From contig DBTH01000340.1 in NCBI GenBank assembly GCA_002306945.1, positions 1,034 to 10,113 on the forward strand: a DNA stretch of 9,080 bases, written 5' to 3'. Position numbers and translations under genes: made by a program. The notes under the pieces are model-generated. The model saw only the letters and a program-made list of their open reading frames with translations. It searched no databases and was not told the DNA's origin. The stretch is from Methylacidiphilaceae bacterium UBA1321. GTDB taxonomy: Bacteria > Verrucomicrobiota > Verrucomicrobiia > Methylacidiphilales > UBA1321. This document shows, one piece after another, positions 1 to 6,463 of this stretch. Position 1 is the stretch's first letter. Every line of letters begins with the position of its first letter.

Positions 1-145
1 AGACAAAAGGCTTTTAGACGGAATTTACAAAATTAGGGAAAGACAGAAAGGCTTATCAGGAACTCAGGAAATCGTGAATGGAATTTCAGAAGCTGATACC
101 TGGAACTGAATACTGGTCTTGATTCCATCTAAAAGCCTTTTGCCT
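1..145 (-). repeat. Diverged copy A of an intergenic inverted-terminal repeat element
   Basis: AT-rich, non-coding. Bases 1-24 and the reverse complement of 122-145 match at 22 of 24 positions (both contain AAAAGGCTTTTAGA), giving the element inverted ends. Bases 47-73 are identical over 27 bases to the reverse complement of 5654-5680 in copy B, so this copy is inverted relative to B and C. It lacks about 10 bases of the arm (the TAACGGAAT part), and its middle (about 80-120) does not match the middle of B or C, so it is a rearranged or older copy. The left end coincides with the window edge and may extend further. Direct sequence observation; mobility is inferred. Confidence 0.75.
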
Positions 146-167
146 TTTTCGTTTATACTTTCGTCTA

Positions 168-187
168 TTTCGTCTACAAAGCCTTTC
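168..187. repeat. Degenerate extra arm of the intergenic repeat, next to a TTTCGTCTA tandem
   Basis: TTTCGTCTACAAAGCCTTTC resembles the right-hand arm of the element (TTCCGTCTAAAAAGCCTTTT). It lies directly before the ATG of the DHPS-like gene. The 9-mer TTTCGTCTA is tandemly duplicated at 159-167 and 168-176. No Shine-Dalgarno sequence is present before the ATG. TATACT at 154-159 could be a -10 box, but I find no suitably spaced -35 box. Confidence 0.4.
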
Positions 188-188
188 A

Positions 189-1076
189 ATGATCGACCTC
201 GAATCGCTCGCCGCCCTTTACTCCGCGCACAAGGAAGACGCCGCCGCGCAGGTTGCGGAATTCTCCCTGGACGGGAAGGAATTCAAATTCAATTCCGAGA
301 AGTACCTCATGGGCGTCATCAACCTCTCCGGAGATTCCTGGTATCGGGAAAGCGTCAGCCTCAGCGCCGATGCCGCCATTCGCCGGGGTCGCGTGCTTCA
401 CGAATCGGGCGCCGCCATCATCGACATCGGAGCCGAGTCCTCCCTCGCCCACGCCGCGCGGGTCGATGACATTCACCAGCGCAGCGCCTTGCTGCCGATT
501 GTCACAGAACTTTCCCGCGCCGGAATCATCGTCTCGGTCGAAACTTATCATCCCTCCGTCAACACCGCTTGCCTCAAGGCCGGAGCCAAGGTGCTCAATC
601 TGACCGGAAGCGTTCATGGCCCCGACTTTTTCCGCGAGGTGGCCGACCACGATGCGGGTGTCATCATCTGCTTTGTGCAGGGTGAAAATGTCCGTGAAGT
701 TGGCGATCTGGAACTCGGTGCCGACCCGGCCGAATTTCTCTACTCCTATTTTGCCCGCAAGATTGACGAAGCAGTGCGTTGCGGTGTGAAAAAAATCTGG
801 ATTGATCCCGGTCTCGGTTTTTACTACCGCAATCTTCAGGACAGTTCGACCCGCATCCGGCATCAGATCAACGTCTTCCTCAACACCTTCCGCCTGCGCA
901 AACTCGGCTGGCCCATCTGCCACGCATTACCGCACGCCTTCGAATGTTTCGAAGATGAAGTGCGCAGCGCCGAACCGTTCTTCGCGATGCTCGCCATCCT
1001 CGGCAAAACCGATCTCCTGCGCACTCACGAAGTCCCCAAGGTCCGCGCCGTCCTCAGTGCGATGAAAATCGCTTAA
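189..1076 (+). CDS. Divergent dihydropteroate synthase-like (pterin-binding TIM barrel) protein
   Basis: 295 aa, close to the usual 270-290 aa of FolP. DHPS condenses p-aminobenzoate with the pterin pyrophosphate DHPPP in the cytosolic folate pathway. Family signatures seen in order: MGVINLSGDS (41-50, replacing MGIxNxTPDS), IIDIGAESS (77-85, replacing IDIGGEST), SVET (116-119, where DHPS has SxDT), N137 in KVLNLTG (134-140), IDPGLGF (205-211) with N215, and RTHEV (278-282, replacing RVHDV). Departures: the usual MHM segment reads ICFVQG (160-165), and the SRK phosphate-loop motif is replaced by CHALPHAF (244-251). It may be a lineage-specific DHPS or a paralogue using another pterin or folate. 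The ATG at 189 is chosen because the upstream sequence is repeat-like; there is no SD. It is monocistronic here and convergent with the next gene. The fold is well supported, the exact reaction is not. Confidence 0.75.
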   Translation: MIDLESLAALYSAHKEDAAAQVAEFSLDGKEFKFNSEKYLMGVINLSGDSWYRESVSLSADAAIRRGRVLHESGAAIIDIGAESSLAHAARVDDIHQRSALLPIVTELSRAGIIVSVETYHPSVNTACLKAGAKVLNLTGSVHGPDFFREVADHDAGVIICFVQGENVREVGDLELGADPAEFLYSYFARKIDEAVRCGVKKIWIDPGLGFYYRNLQDSSTRIRHQINVFLNTFRLRKLGWPICHALPHAFECFEDEVRSAEPFFAMLAILGKTDLLRTHEVPKVRAVLSAMKIA

Positions 1077-1079
1077 AGA

Positions 1080-1127
1080 CAAGTTCCAGGTAGGTTTCAG
1101 TTTCTGCTACCGAGCATCTGGAACTTG
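1080..1127. terminator. Hairpin between convergent genes, possible bidirectional terminator
   Basis: CAAGTTCCAG (1080-1089) is perfectly inverted by CTGGAACTTG (1118-1127), and an inner GTAG/CTAC pair (1090-1093 with 1107-1110) can extend the stem. It lies between the stop of the DHPS-like gene (1076) and the stop of the small leftward gene (1142), where a shared terminator would be expected. No strong T-tract follows on either strand, so intrinsic termination is uncertain. Confidence 0.45.
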
Positions 1128-1141
1128 GCGCCTCGTACTTT

Positions 1142-1429
1142 TCAGGCTTCGATGACTTCCTCTTCGACCCGCTTCATCTTCATTTCTTCGAGCGGACGGA
1201 AGCGTTCCGAATTGAAACCGCGTTCCGGGAACGGAGGCGTCTTGGAGCGGGGATTGTTGAGTCCGATCAGATAGATGCAGACTTCGCCCGCTTCACCCTT
1301 CCAGTTCACGCCTAGAACCACGTCTCGAATGACGTAGACTTGTCCCTTCTTCGGCAGACTCTTGTAAAAAAGAGTCACCGCCTTCGGGAAATTATCATCA
1401 ATGCAAACTACTTTCTGTCCCACTTCCAT
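1142..1429 (-). CDS. Small conserved-type protein with a C-terminal RFRP motif, function unknown
   Basis: 95 aa from the ATG at 1429. A longer reading to 1480 would overlap the mutase gene end and adds residues that do not look conserved. AAAGGA lies about 11 bases upstream of the chosen ATG. The protein begins MEVGQKVVCIDDNF, continues with KKGQVYVIRDV (27-37) and ends its folded part with ERGFNSERFRPLEE (69-82), followed by a charged Lys/Glu tail. This order (basic VVCxDD start, KGxxYxxRxV strand, RFRP close) resembles small single-domain proteins, probably beta-rich, common in phages and environmental bacteria; that comparison is from memory. There is no signal peptide or membrane segment. 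It starts 28 bases after the mutase stop on the same strand, so co-transcription is likely. I assign no function. Confidence 0.7.
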   Translation of the reverse strand: MEVGQKVVCIDDNFPKAVTLFYKSLPKKGQVYVIRDVVLGVNWKGEAGEVCIYLIGLNNPRSKTPPFPERGFNSERFRPLEEMKMKRVEEEVIEA

Positions 1430-1457
1430 ATAACAACGATTCCTTTCGTTAATCGGC

Positions 1458-3380
1458 CTATTTGACCCGTTCCTTAACATCGGATTGGACTTCGTCCCAC
1501 CACTTGTTGAGGTATTCCTTGCGCTCGGCCTTGACGGCAGCGAGATCGCCTTTGACCTCGGCTTGCGTCAGGAAATAGAATTTGATCTTTGGTTCCGTGC
1601 CCGATCCGCGAACAACCATGCGGCTGCCGTTGGCCAGATGGAACAGGAGCATCGTTTCCTTCGGGATTTCCTTCCCGTCGATGTCCTTGAAATCCTGAAG
1701 ACCGAAGTCGTCGACTTGGGTCACCGCACTGCCATTCATCTGCTTGGGAGAATTTTCCCGGTAAGACTTGAGCAACTTCTGAATCTGGGCGGCACCGGCG
1801 GCGCCTTCAAAAGTCAGCGTGCCGAGTTTTTCGGTGAAATACCCGAACCTGCGGTAGACGCCGTCGAGATAATCGATAATCGTCTGGCCGTTGGCCTTGG
1901 CATAAGCCGCCACTTCGGAGAACATGAGAACCGCCGCGTTGGCGTCCTTGTCGCGAACGTAGTCGCCGCCCGAATAGCCGTAGCTTTCCTCTCCGCCGAA
2001 GACGAAGAAAGTCCCCTGCGTGAGTTGGGCCTTACGGCGGACTTCAACGGGCTGGTCGTCGTAATTGGCCAGGCCGGAAGTTTTCTCGTACTCAAGAAGC
2101 TTTTCGCCGATGTACTTGAATCCGGTCAGCGTATTGACGCACTTGATGCCGAAATGATCGGCGATGTTCTTCTGGAGATCGGTCGTGACGAAGGTCTTGA
2201 TGAGCGTGGCGTGCTTCTTGTTCGAATCGTTGAGCAGGCCCTTGGCAAAGAACTGTTCCGTGCGGTAGGCCGCCATGATGGAACCGATCATGTTGCCAGT
2301 GATGATCTCGTATTCGCCCTTCGCATTGCGCGCGACAACACCCATGCGGTCAGCATCGGGATCGGTCGCAAGAACGATGTCGGCACCTTCCGCCTTGGCC
2401 TGATCGACGCCGAGTTGGAGCGCTTCAGCGTTTTCGGGATTGGGCGACTTGACGGTCGGGAACCGTCCGTCGGCCTGATCCTGTTTGGCGACAACGCTGA
2501 AATCGAATCCCCAATCCTTGAGCAGGCTGGGAATGATTCGGCGACCGGTGCCGTGAACGGGAGTGTAGACGATCTTCAACTTGCCCTTGGCCGCTTCGAT
2601 ATTCTTCGGCTCAATCACGAGCGAGCTGACCGCATCGGCGTAGGCCTTGTCGGCCTTCGCATCAAGAATATGGATCGGGCCGGGCGTTCCGGTGTAGGGC
2701 GGAAGTGGATGTTCATCGAGAGCGTTGACCTCGGCAATGACGCCTGTCGCATGCGGTTCGACCAATTGACCGCCGTCGGCGAAATACGCCTTGTAACCGT
2801 TGTCATGGGACGGATTGTGGCTGGCGGTAATCATCACGCCGACATGCGCCTTGAGCCAGCGAACGGAGAAGGAAAGTTGCGGAGTCGAGCGATCTTCAGG
2901 GAAAAGGTAGACTTCAATGCCCATATCCGACCAAGTCTTGGCGACGAGTTCGGCAAAGAATCGGGAGAAGTGGCGCGTATCGTGCGAAACCACGCCCTTG
3001 ATGTGTTGGCCCTTGAAATACTTCAGCAAATACTGCCCGGTACCCTGCGCGGCACGGCGGACGTTCATTGCGTTGAAAACGTTCGAGCCGATAGCGGCAA
3101 ATTCGGGACGGCCGAGTTCCTGCGGCGTGCCCAGTTCGGCCTTGGTCACCTTGCGGCCAATCGTGCGACCGCGGATACCGCCCGTGCCAAAGGCGAGTTT
3201 CTTGTAGAAACGGTCGTTCAACTCGGTCCATTCGCCGCCGGCGAGGAGTTCCTCAATGCTCTTACGGCCCCACTCGGGCGTATCAGATGATTCGTAAACA
3301 CGGGTGATGTTCTCAATGGTGGAAGGGAGGAGTTGTTTGACAGCCGGCTCCTCGGCAAGCAATTCGCGCAGGGACTTCAT
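1458..3380 (-). CDS. Phosphohexomutase (phosphoglucomutase/phosphomannomutase family)
   Basis: 640 aa cytosolic alpha-D-phosphohexomutase that interconverts hexose 1- and 6-phosphates through a phosphoserine enzyme, feeding glycogen or cell-envelope sugar synthesis. All four family loops are intact: TASHNP (185-190) with catalytic Ser187; the metal loop DPDADR (340-345); the sugar-specificity loop GGEESYG (462-468); and the phosphate-binding loop RGSGTEP (591-597). FGTGGIRG (64-71) near the N-terminus is also typical of the PgcA/PGM2-like branch. It is somewhat longer than the usual 550-600 aa of that branch. Substrate preference (glucose, mannose or other) cannot be read from sequence. The ATG at 3380 gives a normal N-terminus, but no SD precedes it. 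It lies downstream of rnhC (86-base gap) and 28 bases upstream of the small RFRP gene, all leftward. Confidence 0.93.
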   Translation of the reverse strand: MKSLRELLAEEPAVKQLLPSTIENITRVYESSDTPEWGRKSIEELLAGGEWTELNDRFYKKLAFGTGGIRGRTIGRKVTKAELGTPQELGRPEFAAIGSNVFNAMNVRRAAQGTGQYLLKYFKGQHIKGVVSHDTRHFSRFFAELVAKTWSDMGIEVYLFPEDRSTPQLSFSVRWLKAHVGVMITASHNPSHDNGYKAYFADGGQLVEPHATGVIAEVNALDEHPLPPYTGTPGPIHILDAKADKAYADAVSSLVIEPKNIEAAKGKLKIVYTPVHGTGRRIIPSLLKDWGFDFSVVAKQDQADGRFPTVKSPNPENAEALQLGVDQAKAEGADIVLATDPDADRMGVVARNAKGEYEIITGNMIGSIMAAYRTEQFFAKGLLNDSNKKHATLIKTFVTTDLQKNIADHFGIKCVNTLTGFKYIGEKLLEYEKTSGLANYDDQPVEVRRKAQLTQGTFFVFGGEESYGYSGGDYVRDKDANAAVLMFSEVAAYAKANGQTIIDYLDGVYRRFGYFTEKLGTLTFEGAAGAAQIQKLLKSYRENSPKQMNGSAVTQVDDFGLQDFKDIDGKEIPKETMLLFHLANGSRMVVRGSGTEPKIKFYFLTQAEVKGDLAAVKAERKEYLNKWWDEVQSDVKERVK

Positions 3381-3391
3381 AGTTATTTTTT

Positions 3392-3420
3392 AGTTTTAGA
3401 CAAAATTTCCAAATTTCACG
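3392..3420. repeat. Degenerate solo arm of the intergenic repeat upstream of the mutase gene
   Basis: AGTTTTAGACAAAATTTCC and the following AAATTTCACG resemble the arm TTTTTAGACGGAATT...AAATT, most closely copy A (CTTTTAGACGGAATTTACAA). No partner arm is visible, so this would be a decayed or solo arm. It lies in the 86-base AT-rich spacer (3381-3466) between rnhC and the mutase gene, where the mutase promoter would be if the two genes are transcribed separately. AT-rich sequence can match by chance, so the assignment is tentative. Confidence 0.3.
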
Positions 3421-3466
3421 AAGAATTTTTCAAAAAATCCGCTTTCTCATCGTTGGAACAACAACT

Positions 3467-4438
3467 TCAAGCGGTTCCAGTGGGTCGGCGGAAAATGAAC
3501 GGCTTGTCCTTTCCCGGAAGCGGAGGCAGGCCCAGGACTTCGTTGAACGTGCGGAAATGTTCCTTGGCGACCGAGCGCAACCCCGCCGCGCCGAGTTCGG
3601 CTCCCAACTTCGTCGCCACGGCCTTGACCTGGGCCGAAGCGCCTTTGGGCAAAGTTGTTTTGACGCCTTCGCCGAGTTTTTGCAGCCGGATGAGGAATTC
3701 CGCTCGTGCCAGGATCGACGCCGCCGCCACCGCAATATCGCTTTCCGCCTTGGTTCGCTGTTGCAGGACGATCTTCTGTCCCCGCTCCTTCAAGGCACGT
3801 TGAATGAGTGCCGGGTTGGCGAACTGATCCGACAGCGCGCGCGGACAGTCGGGCACGATGCCGAGCAAATTCTCGATAACGGTCGCGTGACCCCAGGCCA
3901 GCAGACGGTTCAAATTCTTGAACTTCCCGTAAAGCTCGTTGTACTTCGCCGGATTGATCGCGATGACATTCCAGCGCCCGGCGAGAACCTTCTTGATCTC
4001 TTCGGCAAGATCAAGCGCCTTCTTGTCGCTGGTGATCTGCTTGCTGTCCTTGACGCCCATCGCCGCGAGGGTCTTGGTCAATTCGCGATCCGTATAGGCT
4101 CCAGCAATGACTAGCGGCCCGAAGAAATCACCCTTGCCGCTTTCGTCGATTCCCACGTGAGGCTCGAACATTTCCGGGTTGAGCACTTCATCGTAGCCGA
4201 GCTTCGCTTCGCCGAGAACGAGCGGCTCCAGAGTGAACTCGATAAACTCCTTCGCACCCTTGCCTTGAAGGAGGAGTTTACCAGACTGATAGGCATTGAC
4301 CGTCAACTTGAGCTTTTGCGCGCCGAAATGGGCGTAAGGCACTTCGCGGAATTCAAAGCCCTGCTCCTCCAACACCTTCTTCAAGGTAGCAATCTGTTCG
4401 TCTGTCACCTTGTAGGTGTAGGAACTTGGTTCACTCAT
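3467..4438 (-). CDS. rnhC: Ribonuclease HIII
   Basis: 323 aa cytosolic endonuclease that cleaves RNA in RNA:DNA hybrids. The N-terminal ~90 residues (FGAQKLKLTVNAYQSGKLLLQGKG at about 38-61) match the TBP-like substrate-binding domain that separates RNase HIII from HII. The catalytic domain starts with GIDESGKGDFFGPLV (96-110), holding the acidic pair Asp98-Glu99 and the following Asp104. It continues with VKDSKQ (129-134), SDQF (203-206, Asp204) and SDIAVAAASILAR (233-245). Length is normal for the family. The ATG at 4438 is preferred over an in-frame TTG at 4456, which would add six residues and run into mutY. Only a weak SD (AAGAAA) is present. It is divergent from mutY and may lead a leftward transcript into the mutase gene. 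HIII occurs in some lineages instead of, or beside, HI/HII. Confidence 0.94.
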   Translation of the reverse strand: MSEPSSYTYKVTDEQIATLKKVLEEQGFEFREVPYAHFGAQKLKLTVNAYQSGKLLLQGKGAKEFIEFTLEPLVLGEAKLGYDEVLNPEMFEPHVGIDESGKGDFFGPLVIAGAYTDRELTKTLAAMGVKDSKQITSDKKALDLAEEIKKVLAGRWNVIAINPAKYNELYGKFKNLNRLLAWGHATVIENLLGIVPDCPRALSDQFANPALIQRALKERGQKIVLQQRTKAESDIAVAAASILARAEFLIRLQKLGEGVKTTLPKGASAQVKAVATKLGAELGAAGLRSVAKEHFRTFNEVLGLPPLPGKDKPFIFRRPTGTA

Positions 4439-4484
4439 AATGATTTCTTGTCGCAATTACCCAAAGTTGAATTACCTTTTTCCG
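4439..4484. promoter_or_regulatory. 46-base divergent spacer between rnhC and mutY
   Basis: This spacer must hold, or lie within, the start signals for both genes. It is AT-rich relative to its flanks, but I find no convincing -35/-10 pair on either strand and no strong SD for mutY. If mutY instead begins at the ATG at 4440, the two start codons are separated by one base and the leaders overlap. Promoter role is inferred from position only. Confidence 0.3.
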
Positions 4485-5540
4485 ATGGTTCGCCCCAAGG
4501 TTACGGACACATCCGCCGCCAAATCAAGCCATCCCGCGCTTGAACGTCCGGTTTTGCACGCCTTCCGCGTTCGCCTCGCCGATTGGTACAACCGGAACAA
4601 GCGCGATCTCCCCTGGCGTCACACTCGCGATCCCTACTCCATCACCGTTTCCGAATTCATGCTCCAGCAAACACAGGTCTCCACCGTCCTGCCCTACTAC
4701 GATCGCTGGCTCGACCAATTTCCGAAATGGAAGACACTCGCCTCCGCGCCCACCGAGAAAGTCCTTAAAGCGTGGGAAGGTCTCGGCTATTACCAACGCG
4801 CCCGCAATCTCCAAAAGCTCGCCCAGGCGGTCGCCGCTTCGCCCGGAGGCGAACTCCCCGCTTCGATCGAAGGCTTGCAGCAACTCCCCGGCATCGGCCC
4901 TTACACCGCGCGCGCCATCGGCAGTTTCGCGTTCGGACTGAAAACCGGTGTCCTCGACGGCAACGTCATCCGCATCCTCACCCGCGTGTTCGCCATCCGC
5001 GAGAATGTCACTGACCGCAACGTTCTCTCCCAGCTCTGGTCGCTCACGGAATCGCTCGCCCCGGACAACGACTCGGACACGTACAACCAGTCGATCATGG
5101 AACTCGGCGCTCTGGTCTGTCTGCCGCGCAAACCCGCCTGTCTCCTCTGCCCGATTCAATCCGTCTGCAAAGGCAAATCCGAACCCGATCAATTCCCCGT
5201 CAAGGAACGCGCGGCAACCAAAGCGGTCGTCGAACGAATCGCCGTCATCCGCGATGGCAACCGTTGGTGGTGCGAGCAATCGGCTGCCAATCGCCGCCTC
5301 TCCGAATTCTGGCGCTTCCCCGATTTCGATTCCGCAACGATGACCGAGGAAAGCGAGCTGACCCGCTTCAAATACACGATCACCAATCATCGCATAGACC
5401 TCACCGCCGTTCACGCCCGCTGGAAGAAATCCCCTTCGGTCAAAACAGCAGGTCGTTGGTTAACCCGGCACGAAATCGAATCGCTCCCCTTCTCTTCCGC
5501 TCATCGCAAAATCTCCAGACAGTTAAAAGGCGATCGATAA
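4485..5540 (+). CDS. mutY: A/G-specific adenine glycosylase MutY
   Basis: 351 aa base-excision repair glycosylase that removes adenine mispaired with 8-oxoguanine; E. coli MutY is 350 aa. Numbered from the ATG at 4485: LPWR (42-45); catalytic Glu57 in EFMLQQTQ (57-64); helix-hairpin-helix LPGIGPYTARAI (134-145); catalytic Asp158 in LDGNVIRIL (157-165); and a complete [4Fe-4S] ligand set Cys212, Cys219, Cys222, Cys228 with the classical C-x6-C-x2-C-x5-C spacing. A shortened NUDIX-like C-terminal domain (about 250-347) follows, with YTITNH (297-302) where the 8-oxoG-reading loop, usually containing FSH, is expected. The start at 4485 is chosen for length and family fit; an in-frame ATG at 4440 would add 15 residues. 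It is convergent with cobS, and repeat copy B begins two bases after the TAA. Confidence 0.95.
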   Translation: MVRPKVTDTSAAKSSHPALERPVLHAFRVRLADWYNRNKRDLPWRHTRDPYSITVSEFMLQQTQVSTVLPYYDRWLDQFPKWKTLASAPTEKVLKAWEGLGYYQRARNLQKLAQAVAASPGGELPASIEGLQQLPGIGPYTARAIGSFAFGLKTGVLDGNVIRILTRVFAIRENVTDRNVLSQLWSLTESLAPDNDSDTYNQSIMELGALVCLPRKPACLLCPIQSVCKGKSEPDQFPVKERAATKAVVERIAVIRDGNRWWCEQSAANRRLSEFWRFPDFDSATMTEESELTRFKYTITNHRIDLTAVHARWKKSPSVKTAGRWLTRHEIESLPFSSAHRKISRQLKGDR

Positions 5541-5542
5541 AA

Positions 5543-5730
5543 AGGCAAAAGGCTTTTTAGACGGAATTAACGAAATTTAAGGAATTATAAAAGCATGGAA
5601 TAGAAGCCTGAGAATATCGGCAAACAACCCCATCTTTTCGCTTTTCTATTCTTGATTTCCTGAGTTCCTGATAAGCCTTTTCCGTCTTTCCCTAATTTCG
5701 TAAATTCCGTTAATTCCGCCTAAAACCCTT
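5543..5730 (+). repeat. Intergenic inverted-terminal repeat element, copy B
   Basis: AT-rich non-coding element filling the mutY/cobS convergent spacer. Its core is 5554-5726 (173 bases). The left arm (TTTTTAGACGGAATTAACG onward, 5554-5579) and the right arm (5701-5726) are inverted repeats matching at 23 of 26 positions. The left end extends outward to AGGCAAAAGGC (from 5543). The core matches copy C with about 15 mismatches and no indels, including 41 identical bases (5586-5626 with 6512-6552). The right arm runs into the 3' end of cobS and provides its TAG (5720-5722) and last codons. No target-site duplication is evident. It could act as a bidirectional transcription terminator, which is inference. 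Confidence 0.85.
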
Positions 5731-6463
5731 TCCCCCACGCCGCCGCAACGAGAGCGATGCAAATAGCCGCAAGTTCGCCTGTCATGCCGAGCGTATCGCC
5801 GGTGTAACCGCCGATCTTGCGAGAACACCACCACGCGAAAAGCAACGTCACCGTCAGAACCACTCCGCTCATCGCCACGCCGAGCCAGCCGACAGAAAAC
5901 CACGCCACAGCGCCGTAAAGAATCGCGCCTGCAATCAACGGAACAATCGAGTTATTCCGGCTGAACGCGGCCATTCCCGAACCCGTCCGCGCATAGGGCA
6001 GGAGCGTCATCACCACCAGCAACGCGACCTCACCGCCGAGTCCCATTAACACCAGCGTCGGCGCGCGCAACGCTTGCGGAACTGACGCCAGCGCGGAGAC
6101 CTTGAGCAAGATAACGCAGACCAGAGCGATCCCGCCCATCGCACCGATGCGGCTGTCACGCATGATTTCGAGAATGCGTTCCTTTGGCCGCGCACTGAGA
6201 AAACCGTCGGCGGTATCGGCCACGCCATCCATGTGCAGGCAACCGGTGATTCCCATCATCGCCATGACGACCAGTACACTCACCGGCAGCGGCGGCAGAA
6301 CCAGACCCAACGCCCAGTCAAGCGCTGCCATCAACGCACCGATCAGCATCCCGATCAGCGGGAAGTAAATCACACTCCGCGCCAATTCCTTCTCGTCGCA
6401 ATAATACCGCGCAGGCACGGGAATGACCGTGAGAAACTGGATGGCGGCGAGAAACGTTTTCAT
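5720..6463 (-). CDS. cobS: Adenosylcobinamide-GDP ribazoletransferase (cobalamin synthase)
   Basis: 247 aa integral membrane enzyme that joins adenosylcobinamide-GDP with alpha-ribazole or its phosphate to give adenosylcobalamin (phosphate), at the inner membrane. It matches the family in length (about 245-260 aa) and motifs: FLTVIPVP near the N-terminus (10-17), the acidic metal-binding motif HMDGVADTADGF (77-88), MRDSRIGAMGG (101-111), LLPYARTGSG (154-163) and GGYTGDTLGMTGEL (218-231). Several hydrophobic stretches (about 33-55, 62-76, 111-129, 136-155, 173-210 and 231-242) fit multiple transmembrane helices. The ATG at 6463 has no evident SD. The last residues (KGF) and the TAG lie in the arm of repeat copy B. 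It is separated from cobT by repeat copy C but is on the same strand, so it is probably the end of the cobC-cobT-cobS unit. Confidence 0.95.
   Translation of the reverse strand: MKTFLAAIQFLTVIPVPARYYCDEKELARSVIYFPLIGMLIGALMAALDWALGLVLPPLPVSVLVVMAMMGITGCLHMDGVADTADGFLSARPKERILEIMRDSRIGAMGGIALVCVILLKVSALASVPQALRAPTLVLMGLGGEVALLVVMTLLPYARTGSGMAAFSRNNSIVPLIAGAILYGAVAWFSVGWLGVAMSGVVLTVTLLFAWWCSRKIGGYTGDTLGMTGELAAICIALVAAAWGKGF

Noticed and set aside
186..923. 245-codon open frame on - opposite the DHPS-like gene
   Set aside because: It is an antisense shadow. The + frame carries the pterin-binding signatures.
1485..3290. 601-codon open frame on + opposite the phosphohexomutase gene
   Set aside because: It is a shadow of a GC-rich gene read antisense. 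The protein shows no family motifs, while the opposite strand has all four mutase loops.
3423..3440. GAATTTTTCAAAAAATCC as an intrinsic terminator of rnhC
   Set aside because: The pairing is AT-only with too short a loop and no GC stem, so it would not form a stable terminator.
4524..5414. 296-codon open frame on - opposite mutY
   Set aside because: The composition is a reflection of the mutY codons and no domain is recognisable. MutY motifs and the Fe-S cysteines are on the + strand.
5646..5903. 85-codon open frame on - running from cobS into repeat copy B
   Set aside because: It is out of frame with cobS, Arg-rich as expected for an off-frame reading, and partly within non-coding repeat.
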